This document shows, piece by piece, positions 28,622-38,814 of a stretch of DNA of 64,000 nt; the stretch's first letter is position 1; each line of letters opens with the position of its first letter. The stretch spans positions 62,001 through 126,000 of the forward strand of contig NZ_LDQA01000045.1 in the NCBI RefSeq assembly GCF_001475935.1. Direction: 5' to 3'. A program made the position numbers and the translations under genes. The stretch comes from Aureimonas ureilytica. GTDB taxonomy: Bacteria; Pseudomonadota; Alphaproteobacteria; Rhizobiales; Rhizobiaceae. Under the pieces are notes generated by a model that saw only the letters and a program-made list of their open reading frames with translations, made no database searches and was not told the DNA's origin.

Positions 28622-31600
28622 ATGACCGAAGCCCAAGACTATTCCAAGACGCTCTATCTCCCCGAGACCGAGTTCCCGATGCGCGCCGGCCTGCCGCAGG
28701 CCGAGCCGCAATGGCTCCAGCGCTGGGAGGACATGGACCTCTACGGCACGCTGCGCCGCGAATCCGCCGGCCGGCCCAAATACGTGCTGCATGACGGCCC
28801 GCCCTATGCCAACGGCCATCTCCATATCGGCCACGCGCTGAACAAGGTGCTGAAGGACGCCATCACCCGCTCCTTCCAGATGCGCGGCTATGACTCGAAC
28901 TATGTGCCGGGCTGGGACTGCCACGGCCTGCCGATCGAATGGAAGATCGAGGAAGAGAACTACCGCGCCAAGGGCAAGCCCAAGCCCGACCTTCTCGACT
29001 CCACCGCCATGCTCGCGTTCCGGCGCGAGTGCCGCGCCTATGCCGAGCATTGGGTCGGCGTGCAGTCGGGCGAGTTCCGTCGCCTGGGCGTCGAGGGCGA
29101 TTTCAAGAACCCCTATCTAACGATGAACTACGAGGCCGAGTCGGTGATCGCCGGCGAACTTCTGAAATTCGCCATGTCGGGCCAGCTTTATCGCGGCTCC
29201 AAGCCGATCATGTGGTCGGTGGTCGAGAAGACCGCGCTCGCCGAAGCCGAGGTCGAGTATCACGACCACGAGTCCGACACGATCTGGGTGAAGTTCCCCG
29301 TGCGCCCGGCCGCGACCGGCTATGCTGCGGCCTTCGGCGGCGCCTTGTCGAGCTTCCCCAAGGCCGGCGCGCCCGATGTCGGGCCGCTGGACGGCGCGCG
29401 GATCGTCATCTGGACGACCACGCCCTGGACCATCCCCGGCAACCGCGCCGTCGCCTATTCGGATCGCGTCGCCTACGGCCTCTACGAGGTGACGGCGCCG
29501 GACGACGCCGAGAACCCGCGCTGGGCGCGCCATGGCGAGCGGCTGGTTCTGGCCGATGCGTTGGCCGCCGACGCTTTCGCAAAGGCGCGCGTGCCGGAGG
29601 GCGGCTTCCGCAAGCTGCGCGATGTCTCACCCGCCGATCTCGCCGGGCTCCTGTGCGACCATCCGCTGAAAGGCCTGGCCGGCGGTTACGAGTTCGCCGT
29701 TCCACTCCTGTCGGGCGATCATGTGACCGACGATGCGGGCACGGGCTTCGTCCACACCGCGCCGAGCCATGGTCGCGAGGATTTCGACGTCTGGATTGCC
29801 TCGCGCCGCGACCTCGAAGCGCGCGGCATCGATCCCACGATCCCGTTTCCGGTGGATGACGAGGGCTTCTACACCAAGGACGCGCCGGGTTTCGGGCCGG
29901 ACGCCGAGGGTGGCGCGGCGCGCGTCATCGACGACAAGGGCAAGAAGGGCGACGCCAACAAGCGCGTGATGGACGCGCTGGTGGCGGCCGGCCATCTTCT
30001 GGCGCGCGGGCGCTTGAAGCATTCCTATCCGCATTCCTGGCGCTCCAAGAAGCCGGTGATCTTCCGCAACACGCCGCAATGGTTCGTCCATATGGACAAG
30101 GATCTGAACGGCTACGGCTCGGACGCGTCCGCGCCGGGGCAGGACACGCTGCGCGAGCGCGCCCTCAAGGCCATCTCGAAAACGCGTTTCGTGCCGGCCG
30201 CCGGCCAGAACCGCCTCCATGCCATGATCGCGGATCGGCCCGACTGGGTTCTGTCGCGCCAGCGTGCCTGGGGCGTGCCGATCTGCGTCTTCGTGGACGA
30301 GAACGGCGAGGTGCTGAAGGACGAGGCGGTCAACGCGCGCATCCTGGAGGCTTTCGCGGCCGAAGGCGCGGACGCCTGGTTCGCCGCCGGGGCCAAGGAG
30401 CGCTTCCTCGGCAACGCCCATGACGGCCAGAAATGGTCCATGGTCCGCGACATCCTGGACGTCTGGTTCGATTCGGGCAGCACCCACGCCTTCTGCCTGG
30501 AGAAGCGCTCCGACCTGAAATGGCCGGCCGATCTTTATCTCGAAGGTTCGGACCAGCATCGCGGCTGGTTCCATTCCTCGCTTCTGGAAGCCTGTGGCAC
30601 ACGCGGCCGCGCGCCCTACGATGCGGTGCTGACGCACGGCTTCGTCATGGACGAGGAAGGCCGCAAGATGTCGAAGTCGCTCGGCAATGTCGTGACGCCG
30701 CAGGAGGTGATCCAGCAATCGGGCGCCGATATTCTGCGCCTCTGGGTGGTCTCCTCGGATTATTCGGAAGACCTGCGCCTCGGTAAGACGATCCTCCAGA
30801 CCAATATCGACAGCTATCGCAAGCTGCGCAACACGATCCGCTGGATGCTCGGCACGCTGGCTCATGACGACGGCACGGACGTCGCGCTGCGTGAGATGCC
30901 CGAGCTGGAGCGGCTGATGCTGCACCGTCTCTCGGAGATCGAAGAGGTGGTGTTGAAGGCCTATGACGCTTTCGACTTCAAGCGCATCACCCGCACGCTG
31001 CTCGACTTCATGGTCGTGGAACTCTCGGCCTTCTATTTCGACATCCGCAAGGACGCGCTCTATTGCGACGCGCCGTCCTCGGTTCGTCGCAAGGCGGCGC
31101 TGCAGGTCGTGCGCATCCTGTTCGACCGGCTGGTGACGTGGCTCGCGCCGCTTCTGCCCTTCACCATGGAGGAAGCTTGGCTGTCGCGCCACACGGACGC
31201 CCGCTCGGTGCATCTGGAGCAGTTCCGCGCCTGCGATGCGCAATGGCGCGATGCGGCTCTGGCCGAACGCTGGGCGAAGATCCGCCGTGCGCGCCGCGTC
31301 GTCACCGGTGCGCTGGAAGAGGAGCGCCGCGCCAAGCGCATCGGCTCATCGCTGGAGGCGGCACCTGTCGTCCATGTCGAGGACGAGGCCTTGCGCCAGC
31401 TTCTGGCTTCGGTGGACTTTGCCGAAATCTGCATCACGAGCGATCTGACCGTCTCAGCCGACGCTGCGCCGGACGGCGCGTTCCGTCTTGCCGACACGGC
31501 TGGAATTGCGGTCGTGCCGGCCAAGGCCGACGGGCGCAAGTGTCAGCGGTCCTGGAAGATCTCGCCTCTCGTCGGCACGGATGCGGACTATCCCGATGTG

Positions 31601-31657
31601 ACGCCGCGCGACGCCGAGGCGCTGCGCGAACTGGGCGTTGCGCGCGCAGCGGCCTGA
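28622..31657 (+). CDS. ileS: Isoleucyl-tRNA synthetase
   Basis: A 1011-aa class I synthetase charging tRNA-Ile. The HIGH motif is at residues 68-71 ([12 protein letters not shown]) and KMSKS at 682-686 ([10 protein letters not shown]). The editing domain covers about 220-480 and the anticodon domain about 720-900. The C-terminal zinc ribbon of E. coli IleS is degenerate: only one cysteine remains in RKCQRSWK, as in many alphaproteobacteria. The ATG at 28622 is the natural start. The 255-bp region upstream holds no gene; I see no T-box. Confidence 0.97.
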   Translation: MTEAQDYSKTLYLPETEFPMRAGLPQAEPQWLQRWEDMDLYGTLRRESAGRPKYVLHDGPPYANGHLHIGHALNKVLKDAITRSFQMRGYDSNYVPGWDCHGLPIEWKIEEENYRAKGKPKPDLLDSTAMLAFRRECRAYAEHWVGVQSGEFRRLGVEGDFKNPYLTMNYEAESVIAGELLKFAMSGQLYRGSKPIMWSVVEKTALAEAEVEYHDHESDTIWVKFPVRPAATGYAAAFGGALSSFPKAGAPDVGPLDGARIVIWTTTPWTIPGNRAVAYSDRVAYGLYEVTAPDDAENPRWARHGERLVLADALAADAFAKARVPEGGFRKLRDVSPADLAGLLCDHPLKGLAGGYEFAVPLLSGDHVTDDAGTGFVHTAPSHGREDFDVWIASRRDLEARGIDPTIPFPVDDEGFYTKDAPGFGPDAEGGAARVIDDKGKKGDANKRVMDALVAAGHLLARGRLKHSYPHSWRSKKPVIFRNTPQWFVHMDKDLNGYGSDASAPGQDTLRERALKAISKTRFVPAAGQNRLHAMIADRPDWVLSRQRAWGVPICVFVDENGEVLKDEAVNARILEAFAAEGADAWFAAGAKERFLGNAHDGQKWSMVRDILDVWFDSGSTHAFCLEKRSDLKWPADLYLEGSDQHRGWFHSSLLEACGTRGRAPYDAVLTHGFVMDEEGRKMSKSLGNVVTPQEVIQQSGADILRLWVVSSDYSEDLRLGKTILQTNIDSYRKLRNTIRWMLGTLAHDDGTDVALREMPELERLMLHRLSEIEEVVLKAYDAFDFKRITRTLLDFMVVELSAFYFDIRKDALYCDAPSSVRRKAALQVVRILFDRLVTWLAPLLPFTMEEAWLSRHTDARSVHLEQFRACDAQWRDAALAERWAKIRRARRVVTGALEEERRAKRIGSSLEAAPVVHVEDEALRQLLASVDFAEICITSDLTVSADAAPDGAFRLADTAGIAVVPAKADGRKCQRSWKISPLVGTDADYPDVTPRDAEALRELGVARAAA

Positions 31658-31697
31658 TCCAAAGTCTGTTCACGAGAATTTAAGCTTTGTGGACGGC

Positions 31698-31724
31698 GAA
31701 GCGGCTTTGAGCTAAAGCCGCTTC
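31698..31724 (+). terminator. Hairpin after ileS
   Basis: An 11-bp stem GAAGCGGCTTT / AAAGCCGCTTC with a 5-base loop, 40 bases after the ileS stop. The downstream T tract is poor (TCAAAAT), so termination may be partial. Confidence 0.55.
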
Positions 31725-31820
31725 TCAAAATCGCCGGAATGTCGTGGGATCGCGCGAAATAAGGCTTCGAAGCCGCTTGTCGAGCGCGGGCGGCTTCGAG
31801 CGTGAGGGGAAGAATCCAGC

Positions 31821-32468
31821 ATGACGTCTGCAACGACCCGCCTGCGGGTTCTCGCGCTGATCGGCTGCACCACGGCCCTTTCGGGCTGCATGGGGCCGAC
31901 CTACGGCACCGGCGTCAGCCAGGGGCAGCAGCTGTTCAACGACATCGACAATGCCGTGTCTCTGGGCGGCTCCAACAAGCCGCGCGTCGATTATTCGCCG
32001 CGCGCCGAACTGGTGAAGCCCAAGAGCATCGGCGCCCTGCCGCCGCCGCGCGATGCGGTGGTCGATCCCAACCTGCCCGAATCGCCCGAGATGCGCCGTG
32101 GCCGGCTTCACGCCGCCGCGCCCAATCCGGACGGGGTTCTTCCGGTCGGCTTCATGACCTCGAAGAAGGATGGCATGGACGTCGAAACGCCCGCCGCCTC
32201 CTTCCGCCGCCAGCAGGACGACGACAATAGCTGGATCGACCCGCGCACCATGGCGGGCCAGCGCACGCAGGCCTCGGCCGCGCGAACCGTCGGCCAGCAG
32301 GGCAGCCCCGACCAGCGCAAATATCTCTCCGAGCCGCCGCTGACCTATCGCCAGCCCGCCGCCACCGCTCCCGTGGGCGACCCCGGCGAGGACGAGGAGG
32401 TCAAGGAGCGCCGCGCCAAGGGCACCACCAGCGTCGCCAGCAAGCTCGGCAGCCTCTGGCCGTTCTGA
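31821..32468 (+). CDS. Predicted lipoprotein
   Basis: A 215-aa outer- or inner-membrane lipoprotein. Residues 1-22 form a lipoprotein signal with lipobox LSGC (acylated Cys23). The mature part is hydrophilic and probably disordered, rich in Pro, Arg and Asp, with an RVDYSPRAELVKPKSIGALPPP stretch and a C-terminal basic end SKLGSLWPF. Similar proteins occur after ileS in Hyphomicrobiales. The function is unknown. In some relatives the signal peptidase lspA lies here; none is seen in this window. Confidence 0.8.
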   Translation: MTSATTRLRVLALIGCTTALSGCMGPTYGTGVSQGQQLFNDIDNAVSLGGSNKPRVDYSPRAELVKPKSIGALPPPRDAVVDPNLPESPEMRRGRLHAAAPNPDGVLPVGFMTSKKDGMDVETPAASFRRQQDDDNSWIDPRTMAGQRTQASAARTVGQQGSPDQRKYLSEPPLTYRQPAATAPVGDPGEDEEVKERRAKGTTSVASKLGSLWPF

Positions 32469-32498
32469 TCCGCGCCTGCCGCGCCGAGCGCTGGAATG

Positions 32499-32939
32499 TT
32501 ACCCCCGTTTGGCGCGGAAGAAATCGCGAAGGAGTTCGGCGGACGCCTGTTCGCCGATTCCCGAATACACCTCCGGCGCATGATGGCAGGTGGGTTGCGC
32601 ATAGAAGCGCGGTCCGTTTTCCACAGCGCCGCCTTTGGGGTCCGACGCCCCGAAATAGAGCCGCCGGATGCGCGCGAAGGAAATCGCCGCCGCGCACATC
32701 GCACAGGGCTCCAACGTGACATACAGATCGAATCCGGGCAGGCGTTCCTCGCCCACGGCCGCGCAGGCGCGGCGGATCGCCAGGACTTCCGCATGCGCCG
32801 TCGGGTCGTGCAGGGCGCGGGTTTCGTTTCCCGCGCGGGCGATGATTCGATCCTCGAACACGATCACGGCGCCGACCGGCGTCTCGTCCCGGCCGGCGGC
32901 CAGACGGGCCTCGATCAGCGCTTCATCCATGGAACTCAT
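32499..32939 (-). CDS. tadA: tRNA adenosine(34) deaminase TadA / nucleoside deaminase
   Basis: A 146-aa zinc-dependent deaminase of the cytidine/deoxycytidylate family. The zinc and catalytic residues are His49-Ala-Glu51 (HAEVLAIRRAC) and Cys79/Cys82 (EPCAMCAAAISFARI). The motif FDLYVTLEPCAMC is typical of TadA, which converts A34 to inosine in tRNA-Arg. The start at 32939 is chosen over an earlier GTG (32948) and a later ATG (32930). It diverges from rluB with only 75 bp between. Confidence 0.92.
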   Translation of the reverse strand: MSSMDEALIEARLAAGRDETPVGAVIVFEDRIIARAGNETRALHDPTAHAEVLAIRRACAAVGEERLPGFDLYVTLEPCAMCAAAISFARIRRLYFGASDPKGGAVENGPRFYAQPTCHHAPEVYSGIGEQASAELLRDFFRAKRG

Positions 32940-33014
32940 GCGGGACACGCGGTTTCCCTCGTTTCAACGACGGGTTTTTGATATGCGTCGCGCGAAACAA
33001 GGCATAGCGAAAAG

Positions 33015-35219
33015 ATGAGCGACGAGACGGACGGCCCTTCGGGCGGCAAAGGCAAGGGTGGAGTTGGGCGCGGCGGACGCGGCACGGGCGGCTCCGGCCG
33101 CAGCCGTGGCGCATCCGGCGAAGGCCGGCCCGCGCGCGGCGACAAGCCGGCGCGCGCGCGCGGTGAGGGCGAAGGACGCCCGGCCCGCGCGAAGGCTGAG
33201 GGCCAGGGTGAGCGCTCCGGCGCGCGCGGCGACAAGCCCTTCCGGCCCCGCGGCGAGGGCACCGGCGCCCGCTCGGCGGCGTCTGGCGACAAGCCGTTCC
33301 GTGGGCGCTCCGAGCGCAGCGGCGGCGGCGAGGGACGCTCGTTCCGTCCGCGCGGCGAAGGCCAGGGTGAGCGCAGCGGCGCACCGCGCGGCGACCGACC
33401 CTTCCGGGCGCGCACCGAGGGCGAGGGTCGCTCCGAGCGTCCGCGCAATGAGGGCGAAGGCCGTCCGTTCCGCTCCCGCGAAGGCGGCGGCGAGCGCGGT
33501 GCCTCGCGTGGCGACAAGCCGTTCCGGGGTCGTTCCGAACGGGGCGAGGGCGAAGCGCGCTCCTTCCGCCCGCGCGGCGAGGGCAAGCCTTTCGGGCGTC
33601 GCTCCTCCGAAGGCGGGCAGGGCGAGGGCGGCGACAAGCCCTTCGTTCCGCGTTCGCGCGGCATGTACAGTCATGGCGGCGCGCGCACCGGGGCAGACGG
33701 CAAGGTCGAAAAGCCCCGCTCCTATGGCCGCCTGTCGCATGGCGCGACCGGCGATCGCAAGCCGCGCGATCTGGAGGGCGGAGATCGTCCGCGCCGCTTC
33801 GAGCCGCGTTCGGCGCAGGGCGACCGCCCGCAACGCTCCGCCAGCCGCGAGGTCGGCACAGGCGGCGACGACATGATGCGCATTGCCAAGCGTTTGGCCC
33901 GCGCCGGCATCGCCTCGCGTCGTGACGCGGAAGGCATGATCGCCGATGGCCGCGTGACGCTGAACGGCAAGCGCCTGGATTCGCCCGCGATCGACGTGCG
34001 CATGAGCGACCAGATCGAGATCGACGGTCGCCCGCTGCCGGCCATCGAGCGCACCCGCCTCTGGCTGTTCCACAAGCCCGCCGGGCTCGTCACCACCAAT
34101 CGCGACCCCGAAGGCCGGCCGACCGTGTTCGACCGCCTTCCGGCGGACATGCCGCGCGTGCTGACCATCGGCCGCCTCGACATCAACACGGAAGGGCTTC
34201 TGCTCCTGACCAATGATGGTGGCCTCGCGCGCACGCTCGAACTGCCGGCGACCGGCTGGATGCGGCGCTACCGCGTGCGCGCCCATGGCGAGATCGATCA
34301 GGCGCGGCTCGACGATCTGCGCAACGGCGTGGCGGTGGACGGCGTGTTCTACGGTGCGATCGAGGCGACGCTCGACCGCACGCAGGGCTCCAATGTCTGG
34401 CTGACGCTCGGCCTGCGCGAGGGCAAGAACCGCGAAGTGAAGCGCGTTCTGGGCCATCTGGGGCTGGAGGTGAACCGCCTGATCCGCCTGTCCTTCGGCC
34501 CGTTCCAGCTCGGCGAACTCGCCGAGGGCGCGGTGCTGGAGGTCAACGGTCGGACCCTGCGCGAGCAGCTCGGGCCGACCTTGATCGAGGAATCGGGCGC
34601 CGATTTCGATGCGCCCATCGTCAATCCCTTCTCCAACAAGCCTGTCGTGGCCGAGCGTCGCTCGTCGCCCGCCTCGACCGAGAGCGAAGAGCGCCCGAAA
34701 CGTTCGGGCAGCGAATGGATCTCGGCCTCCGACACCACGCCCAACCGCAAGAAGTTCGGCGCGGCCAAGCGCGAGGACGCTTTGTCGCGCATGGATACCC
34801 GAGCTCCGCGCGGCCCCCGCACGAGCCGTGACGGAGACGGCGAGCGCGCGGCGCGTCCGTTCCGCTCCAAGCGCGAGGATGGCGGGCAGGGCGGCGAGCG
34901 CCGGCCCTTCCGCCCGCGCGCCGAAGAGGGCGCGGATGCCGGCGAGCGTCCCGCCCGCCGGCCGAGCGCGGCGCCGACCAAGCGCTCGTCCAATGTCTGG
35001 ATGGCCCCCGGCGCGCGCGCCATGGGCGAAAAGAAGAAGCGCGAGCGCGAGGAGCGCTTGCTGGAGCGCGACGGCAAGCCCCGCTCGTTCCGCCCGCGCA
35101 GCGAGTCTGGAGACCGCCCGCGCACGGGAGATCGGCCCCGTGGAGACCGTCCGGGTGGCGACCGACCTCGTGGCCCGCGTCCCGGCGGCTCGCGTCCGCC
35201 GCGCGGCGACCGGTCGTAA
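33015..35219 (+). CDS. rluB: Pseudouridine synthase RluB-like with long R/G-rich extensions
   Basis: A 734-aa pseudouridine synthase. Residues 1-286 are a low-complexity region of Arg, Gly and Glu/Asp repeats such as GDKPFR, RPRGEG and GEGR. The S4 RNA-binding domain starts at 287 (MMRIAKRLARAGIASRRDAE). The RluB/RsuA catalytic domain follows, with catalytic Asp389 in GRLDINTEGLLLLTNDG and the later GLREGKNREVKR. From about residue 530 a second low-complexity tail of Arg/Gly/Pro runs to the end. The enzyme modifies U2605 of 23S rRNA (E. coli numbering) as family knowledge. Rhizobial RluB proteins often carry extensions, but these are unusually long. Confidence 0.93.
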   Translation: MSDETDGPSGGKGKGGVGRGGRGTGGSGRSRGASGEGRPARGDKPARARGEGEGRPARAKAEGQGERSGARGDKPFRPRGEGTGARSAASGDKPFRGRSERSGGGEGRSFRPRGEGQGERSGAPRGDRPFRARTEGEGRSERPRNEGEGRPFRSREGGGERGASRGDKPFRGRSERGEGEARSFRPRGEGKPFGRRSSEGGQGEGGDKPFVPRSRGMYSHGGARTGADGKVEKPRSYGRLSHGATGDRKPRDLEGGDRPRRFEPRSAQGDRPQRSASREVGTGGDDMMRIAKRLARAGIASRRDAEGMIADGRVTLNGKRLDSPAIDVRMSDQIEIDGRPLPAIERTRLWLFHKPAGLVTTNRDPEGRPTVFDRLPADMPRVLTIGRLDINTEGLLLLTNDGGLARTLELPATGWMRRYRVRAHGEIDQARLDDLRNGVAVDGVFYGAIEATLDRTQGSNVWLTLGLREGKNREVKRVLGHLGLEVNRLIRLSFGPFQLGELAEGAVLEVNGRTLREQLGPTLIEESGADFDAPIVNPFSNKPVVAERRSSPASTESEERPKRSGSEWISASDTTPNRKKFGAAKREDALSRMDTRAPRGPRTSRDGDGERAARPFRSKREDGGQGGERRPFRPRAEEGADAGERPARRPSAAPTKRSSNVWMAPGARAMGEKKKREREERLLERDGKPRSFRPRSESGDRPRTGDRPRGDRPGGDRPRGPRPGGSRPPRGDRS

Positions 35220-35225
35220 CGCTCC

Positions 35226-35792
35226 ATGGCCATGCGTATCGTGGCGGGCGCCCTGAAAGGGCGTCCGCTGGCCACGCCCAAGGGGGAGGGCATCCGCCCG
35301 ACCTCGGAGCGCCATCGCGGCGCGCTGTTCGACATTCTCCAGCACGGGCAGGGCTTCCGCTTCGACGGCGGCCGGGTGCTTGATCTTTTCGCCGGTACGG
35401 GCGCGCTCGGGCTGGAGGCGATCTCGCGCGGCTGCCGCTTCGGCACGTTCGTGGAGGAAAGCGCCGAGGGGCGCGGGCTGATCCGCACCAATATCGAGGC
35501 CTTCGGCCTCGGCGGCTGCACCAAGATCCTGCGCCGCGACGCCACCAAGCTCGGCGATGCCGGGACCATCGAGCCTTTCGATCTCGTGCTGCTCGACCCA
35601 CCCTATGGCAAGCGACTCGGCGAGGCGGCGCTCTCCGGCGCGCTCGCGGGCGGCTGGCTGAAGGGCGAGAGCCTGATCGTTCTCGAAGAAGCCTTGAACG
35701 CGCCCTTCGAGTCGGTGGCGGGGCTGGAGCTTCTGGACGAGCGCGCCATGGGCGAGACGCGCCTGCGTTTCCTCAAGCCGATCAGCGTCTGA
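35226..35792 (+). CDS. rsmD: 16S rRNA (guanine966-N2)-methyltransferase
   Basis: A 188-aa RsmD-type methyltransferase acting on G966 of 16S rRNA. It begins RIVAGALKGRPLATPKGEGIRPTSER, has the SAM motif VLDLFAGTGALGLEAISRG and the catalytic LLDPPYG. It starts 6 bases after rluB and is probably translated from the same mRNA. The C-terminus LRFLKPI is standard. Confidence 0.95.
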   Translation: MAMRIVAGALKGRPLATPKGEGIRPTSERHRGALFDILQHGQGFRFDGGRVLDLFAGTGALGLEAISRGCRFGTFVEESAEGRGLIRTNIEAFGLGGCTKILRRDATKLGDAGTIEPFDLVLLDPPYGKRLGEAALSGALAGGWLKGESLIVLEEALNAPFESVAGLELLDERAMGETRLRFLKPISV

Positions 35793-35963
35793 CGGCAGGC
35801 CCGCCCGGCCGCGTCCGGCGTGCCGGACGCACCTCCCGCGCGGCGGGGCCAAAACGCCTTTCGTCGTCAGCCCTTACAAAAACGTAATTGGTGCCTTCTC
35901 TTCCCAGACGGCATATCGGCCCCAAGCCCCGACGAAGTTCCGAACGCGAGGACCCACTCCCAC

Positions 35964-37460
35964 ATGACGTTTCCTCTTCGCCGCCTCAGCGCAGGCTGTC
36001 TGGCCATCGCCATGGCCGGCGCCATGCTCTCTCCCGCCTTCGCCCAAGCCCCCCAGCCCGCCAAGAGCCAGGCGGCCGCCGAAGCGGAGGCCAAGCGGCC
36101 GAAGATCGAGAGCTTCACGCTGGAGAACGGCTTGCAGGTCGTCGTCCTGCCCGACCATCGCGCGCCCATCGCCACGCAGATGGTCTGGTACAAGGTCGGC
36201 TCGGCCGACGAGACGCCAGGCGTCAGCGGCATCGCGCATTTTCTCGAACATCTGATGTTCAAGGGCACGAAGACGCACAAGGAGGGCGAGTTCTCCAACG
36301 CCGTGTCGGCCATCGGCGGCGAGGAAAACGCCTTCACCTCCTACGACTACACCGCCTATTACCAGCAGGTGCCGGTCGAGCAGCTGAAGGAGATGATGGG
36401 CTTCGAGGCGGACCGGATGGAAAATCTGGTGCTGACCGACGAGGTCGTCCTGCCTGAGCGCGACGTCATTCTCGAAGAACGCCGGATGCGCATCGACAAC
36501 GACCCCGGCGCGCAATTGTCGGAAGCCGTGGACGCCGCCCTGTTCCAGAATTCGCACTATGGCATTCCGGTGATCGGCTGGCGCCACGAGATGGAGAAGC
36601 TCTCGCGCGACGACGCGATCGCCTTCTACAACAAATATTATACGCCCAATAACGCGACGCTTCTGGTGGCCGGCGACGTGACGCTGGATCAGGTCCGCGC
36701 CATGGCGGAGGAGACCTTCGGCAAGGTGAAGCGCCGCGCCGAGCCCGGCGAGCGCCACCGCCCGCAGGAGCCCGAGCCGCGCGCCGAGCGCACAGTGACC
36801 CTCTCCGACCCGCGCGTGACGCAGCCGAGCGTGCAGACGACCTATCTCGTGCCGTCCGAGAATACGGCCAAGCCGAGCGAGGCGGAATCGCTCGATCTGC
36901 TGGCCGATATTCTGGGCGGCGGCGCGACCAGCCGGCTCTATCGCGCGCTGGTCGTGGACCAGGGCATCGCGGCCGGCACCGGCGCTTATTACCAGGGCAC
37001 GGCCTTGGATGACGGCCAGTTCATGACCTACGGCACGCCGCGCGGCGAGGCGACGCTGGAGCAGGTCGAGAAGGCCGTCGATGCCGAGGTCGCAAAGATC
37101 GTGCGCGAGGGCGTGACGCCGGCCGAGCTGGAAGCGGCCAAGAACCGCGTGCGCAAGGCGCTGATCTATCAGCGCGACAATCAGGCCTCCATGGCGCGGC
37201 GCTACGGCGCGGCGCTTTCGACGGGGCAGACGATCGCCGAGATCGAAAGCTGGCCGGATCGAATCGAGGCCGTCACGGTGGATCAGGTGAACGCCGCCGC
37301 GCGCACCTATCTCCAGAAGAAGCGCTCCGTCACCGGCACGCTCCTGCCGGCCTCCGTCGAGTCCAGTGCCGAGGCCAAGGCCCCGGATGGCTCGCCCGCA
37401 GCCGCCGGCGCGGTGGACCCGACCGCCGGCGCGCCGGTTTCCGGCGACACCCGCTCCTGA
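35964..37460 (+). CDS. M16-family zinc protease, active subunit
   Basis: A 498-aa exported M16 peptidase. The signal peptide ends near Ala27 (MLSPAFAQA). The zinc-binding inverted motif HFLEH is at residues 92-96, followed by the third ligand region DVILEERRMR. The protein also holds a second, homologous half from about residue 270, with GGGATSRLYRALVVDQGIAAG. A basic/proline tail of about 30 residues ends the protein. M16B enzymes of this kind act as pairs with an inactive partner; the next gene fits that role. The exact substrate is not known. Confidence 0.92.
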   Translation: MTFPLRRLSAGCLAIAMAGAMLSPAFAQAPQPAKSQAAAEAEAKRPKIESFTLENGLQVVVLPDHRAPIATQMVWYKVGSADETPGVSGIAHFLEHLMFKGTKTHKEGEFSNAVSAIGGEENAFTSYDYTAYYQQVPVEQLKEMMGFEADRMENLVLTDEVVLPERDVILEERRMRIDNDPGAQLSEAVDAALFQNSHYGIPVIGWRHEMEKLSRDDAIAFYNKYYTPNNATLLVAGDVTLDQVRAMAEETFGKVKRRAEPGERHRPQEPEPRAERTVTLSDPRVTQPSVQTTYLVPSENTAKPSEAESLDLLADILGGGATSRLYRALVVDQGIAAGTGAYYQGTALDDGQFMTYGTPRGEATLEQVEKAVDAEVAKIVREGVTPAELEAAKNRVRKALIYQRDNQASMARRYGAALSTGQTIAEIESWPDRIEAVTVDQVNAAARTYLQKKRSVTGTLLPASVESSAEAKAPDGSPAAAGAVDPTAGAPVSGDTRS

Positions 37461-37482
37461 TTCTGGCCAAGGGAACACGCTC

Positions 37483-38814
37483 ATGAACGCTTTCACCGCG
37501 CCCCTGCGCCGCGCCGCCTCGCTTCTCGGCCTCACCGCCCTCGGCTTCCTGTCGCTCGCCTCCGCCGCCGAGGCGGTGGACATTCAGGAGGTCACGAGCC
37601 CCGGCGGCATCCATGCCCTTCTGGTCGAGGACTACACCAACCCGCTGATCGCCATGCGTTTCGCCTTCAAGGGCGCGGGCTCGACGCAGGACCCAGCCGG
37701 CAAGGAGGGCACCGCCAATCTCCTGTCCGGCCTGCTCGACGAGGGCGCGGGCGACATCAAGAGCCAGGATTTCCAGGCCAAGCTGGACGAGCTCGGCGTC
37801 GCGCTCTCCTATGACGCGGGCATGGACAATTTCTCCGGCAATTTCCGCACCATCGTGGAAAACGAGGACGAGGCCTTCCGTCTTCTGAAGCTTTCGCTCA
37901 ACGAGCCGCGCTTCGACGAGGAGCCGGTGGCGCGCATTCGCGGCCAGATCGCCGCCAATATCCGCGCCAACGAGCAGGACCCCGGCACGCTGGCCTCGCG
38001 CGCCTTCCGCCGCACCGTCTTCCCGGATCATCCCTATGCGCGCCCGGTCGAGGGCACGCAGGAAAGCCTGGCCGCCGTCTCGGCCGACGATCTGAAGAGC
38101 TTCCGCTCGAAGGTCTTCGCCAAGGACAATCTCTATGTCGGCGTGGTCGGCGCCATCGATGCCGAAACCTTGAAGCGGCGGCTGGACGAAACCTTCGGCC
38201 CCTTGCGCGACAAGGCCGAACTCACGGCCATCCCCGATATCCAGCCGGTGACCGGCAAGGTCGAGGCTGTCGCCCTCGACGTGCCGCAGACGCAGATTCA
38301 GTTTGCGTTGCCGGGCGTCAAGCGCAAGGACCCGGACTTCTTCGCCGCCTATCTCGTGAACCACGTTCTGGGCGGAGGCACCTTCTCCTCGCGCCTCTAT
38401 CAGGAAATCCGCGAGAAGCGGGGTCTGGCCTATGGTGTGGGCACCGGGCTTTCGAGCTTCGACCATGCGGCCATGCTGGCGGGCTCCACCGCGACGCGCG
38501 CCGACAAGGCTAAGGAAAGCGTCTCGATCATCCGCGCCGAGTTGAAGCGGATGGCCGAGAACGGGCCGACAGCAGACGAACTGGCCAAGGCGAAAGCCTA
38601 TGTGAAGGGCTCTTATGCCGTTCAGAACCTTTCGTCCTCGCTTTCCATCGCTTCGACACTGGTCGGCATCCAGCTGGAAGACCTCGGCATCGACTATATC
38701 CAGAAGCGCCAGGGCCTGATCGACGCCGTGACGCTGGATGACACCAAGCGTGTCGCCAAGCAGTTGCTCGCCACCGACCCGAGTTTCGTGACGGTCGGTC
38801 AGGCCGGTAGCTAA
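37483..38814 (+). CDS. M16-family partner, catalytically inactive
   Basis: A 443-aa exported protein homologous to the preceding peptidase. The signal peptide ends near residue 28 (LSLASAAEA). At the position of HxxEH it has LLSGLLDEGAGD, so the zinc motif is lost. The arginine/tyrosine substrate-holding motif of the second half is kept: GGGTFSSRLYQEIREKRGLAYGV. Such pairs form heterodimeric M16B peptidases with catalytic and R/Y subunits (family knowledge). AAGGGAA lies upstream of the ATG at 37483, 22 bases after the previous stop. Confidence 0.92.
   Translation: MNAFTAPLRRAASLLGLTALGFLSLASAAEAVDIQEVTSPGGIHALLVEDYTNPLIAMRFAFKGAGSTQDPAGKEGTANLLSGLLDEGAGDIKSQDFQAKLDELGVALSYDAGMDNFSGNFRTIVENEDEAFRLLKLSLNEPRFDEEPVARIRGQIAANIRANEQDPGTLASRAFRRTVFPDHPYARPVEGTQESLAAVSADDLKSFRSKVFAKDNLYVGVVGAIDAETLKRRLDETFGPLRDKAELTAIPDIQPVTGKVEAVALDVPQTQIQFALPGVKRKDPDFFAAYLVNHVLGGGTFSSRLYQEIREKRGLAYGVGTGLSSFDHAAMLAGSTATRADKAKESVSIIRAELKRMAENGPTADELAKAKAYVKGSYAVQNLSSSLSIASTLVGIQLEDLGIDYIQKRQGLIDAVTLDDTKRVAKQLLATDPSFVTVGQAGS

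Noticed and set aside
33060..33860. Possible DNA tandem repeat array
   Set aside because: The repetition comes from Arg/Gly-rich codons in the rluB extension; units are irregular and stay in frame, so it is coding low complexity, not a repeat array or CRISPR.
32964..35852. A 962-codon open frame antisense to rluB and rsmD
   Set aside because: It overlaps two well-conserved genes on the other strand, has Ala/Arg/Gly-dominated composition and no recognisable domain. Long antisense frames are common at this GC content.
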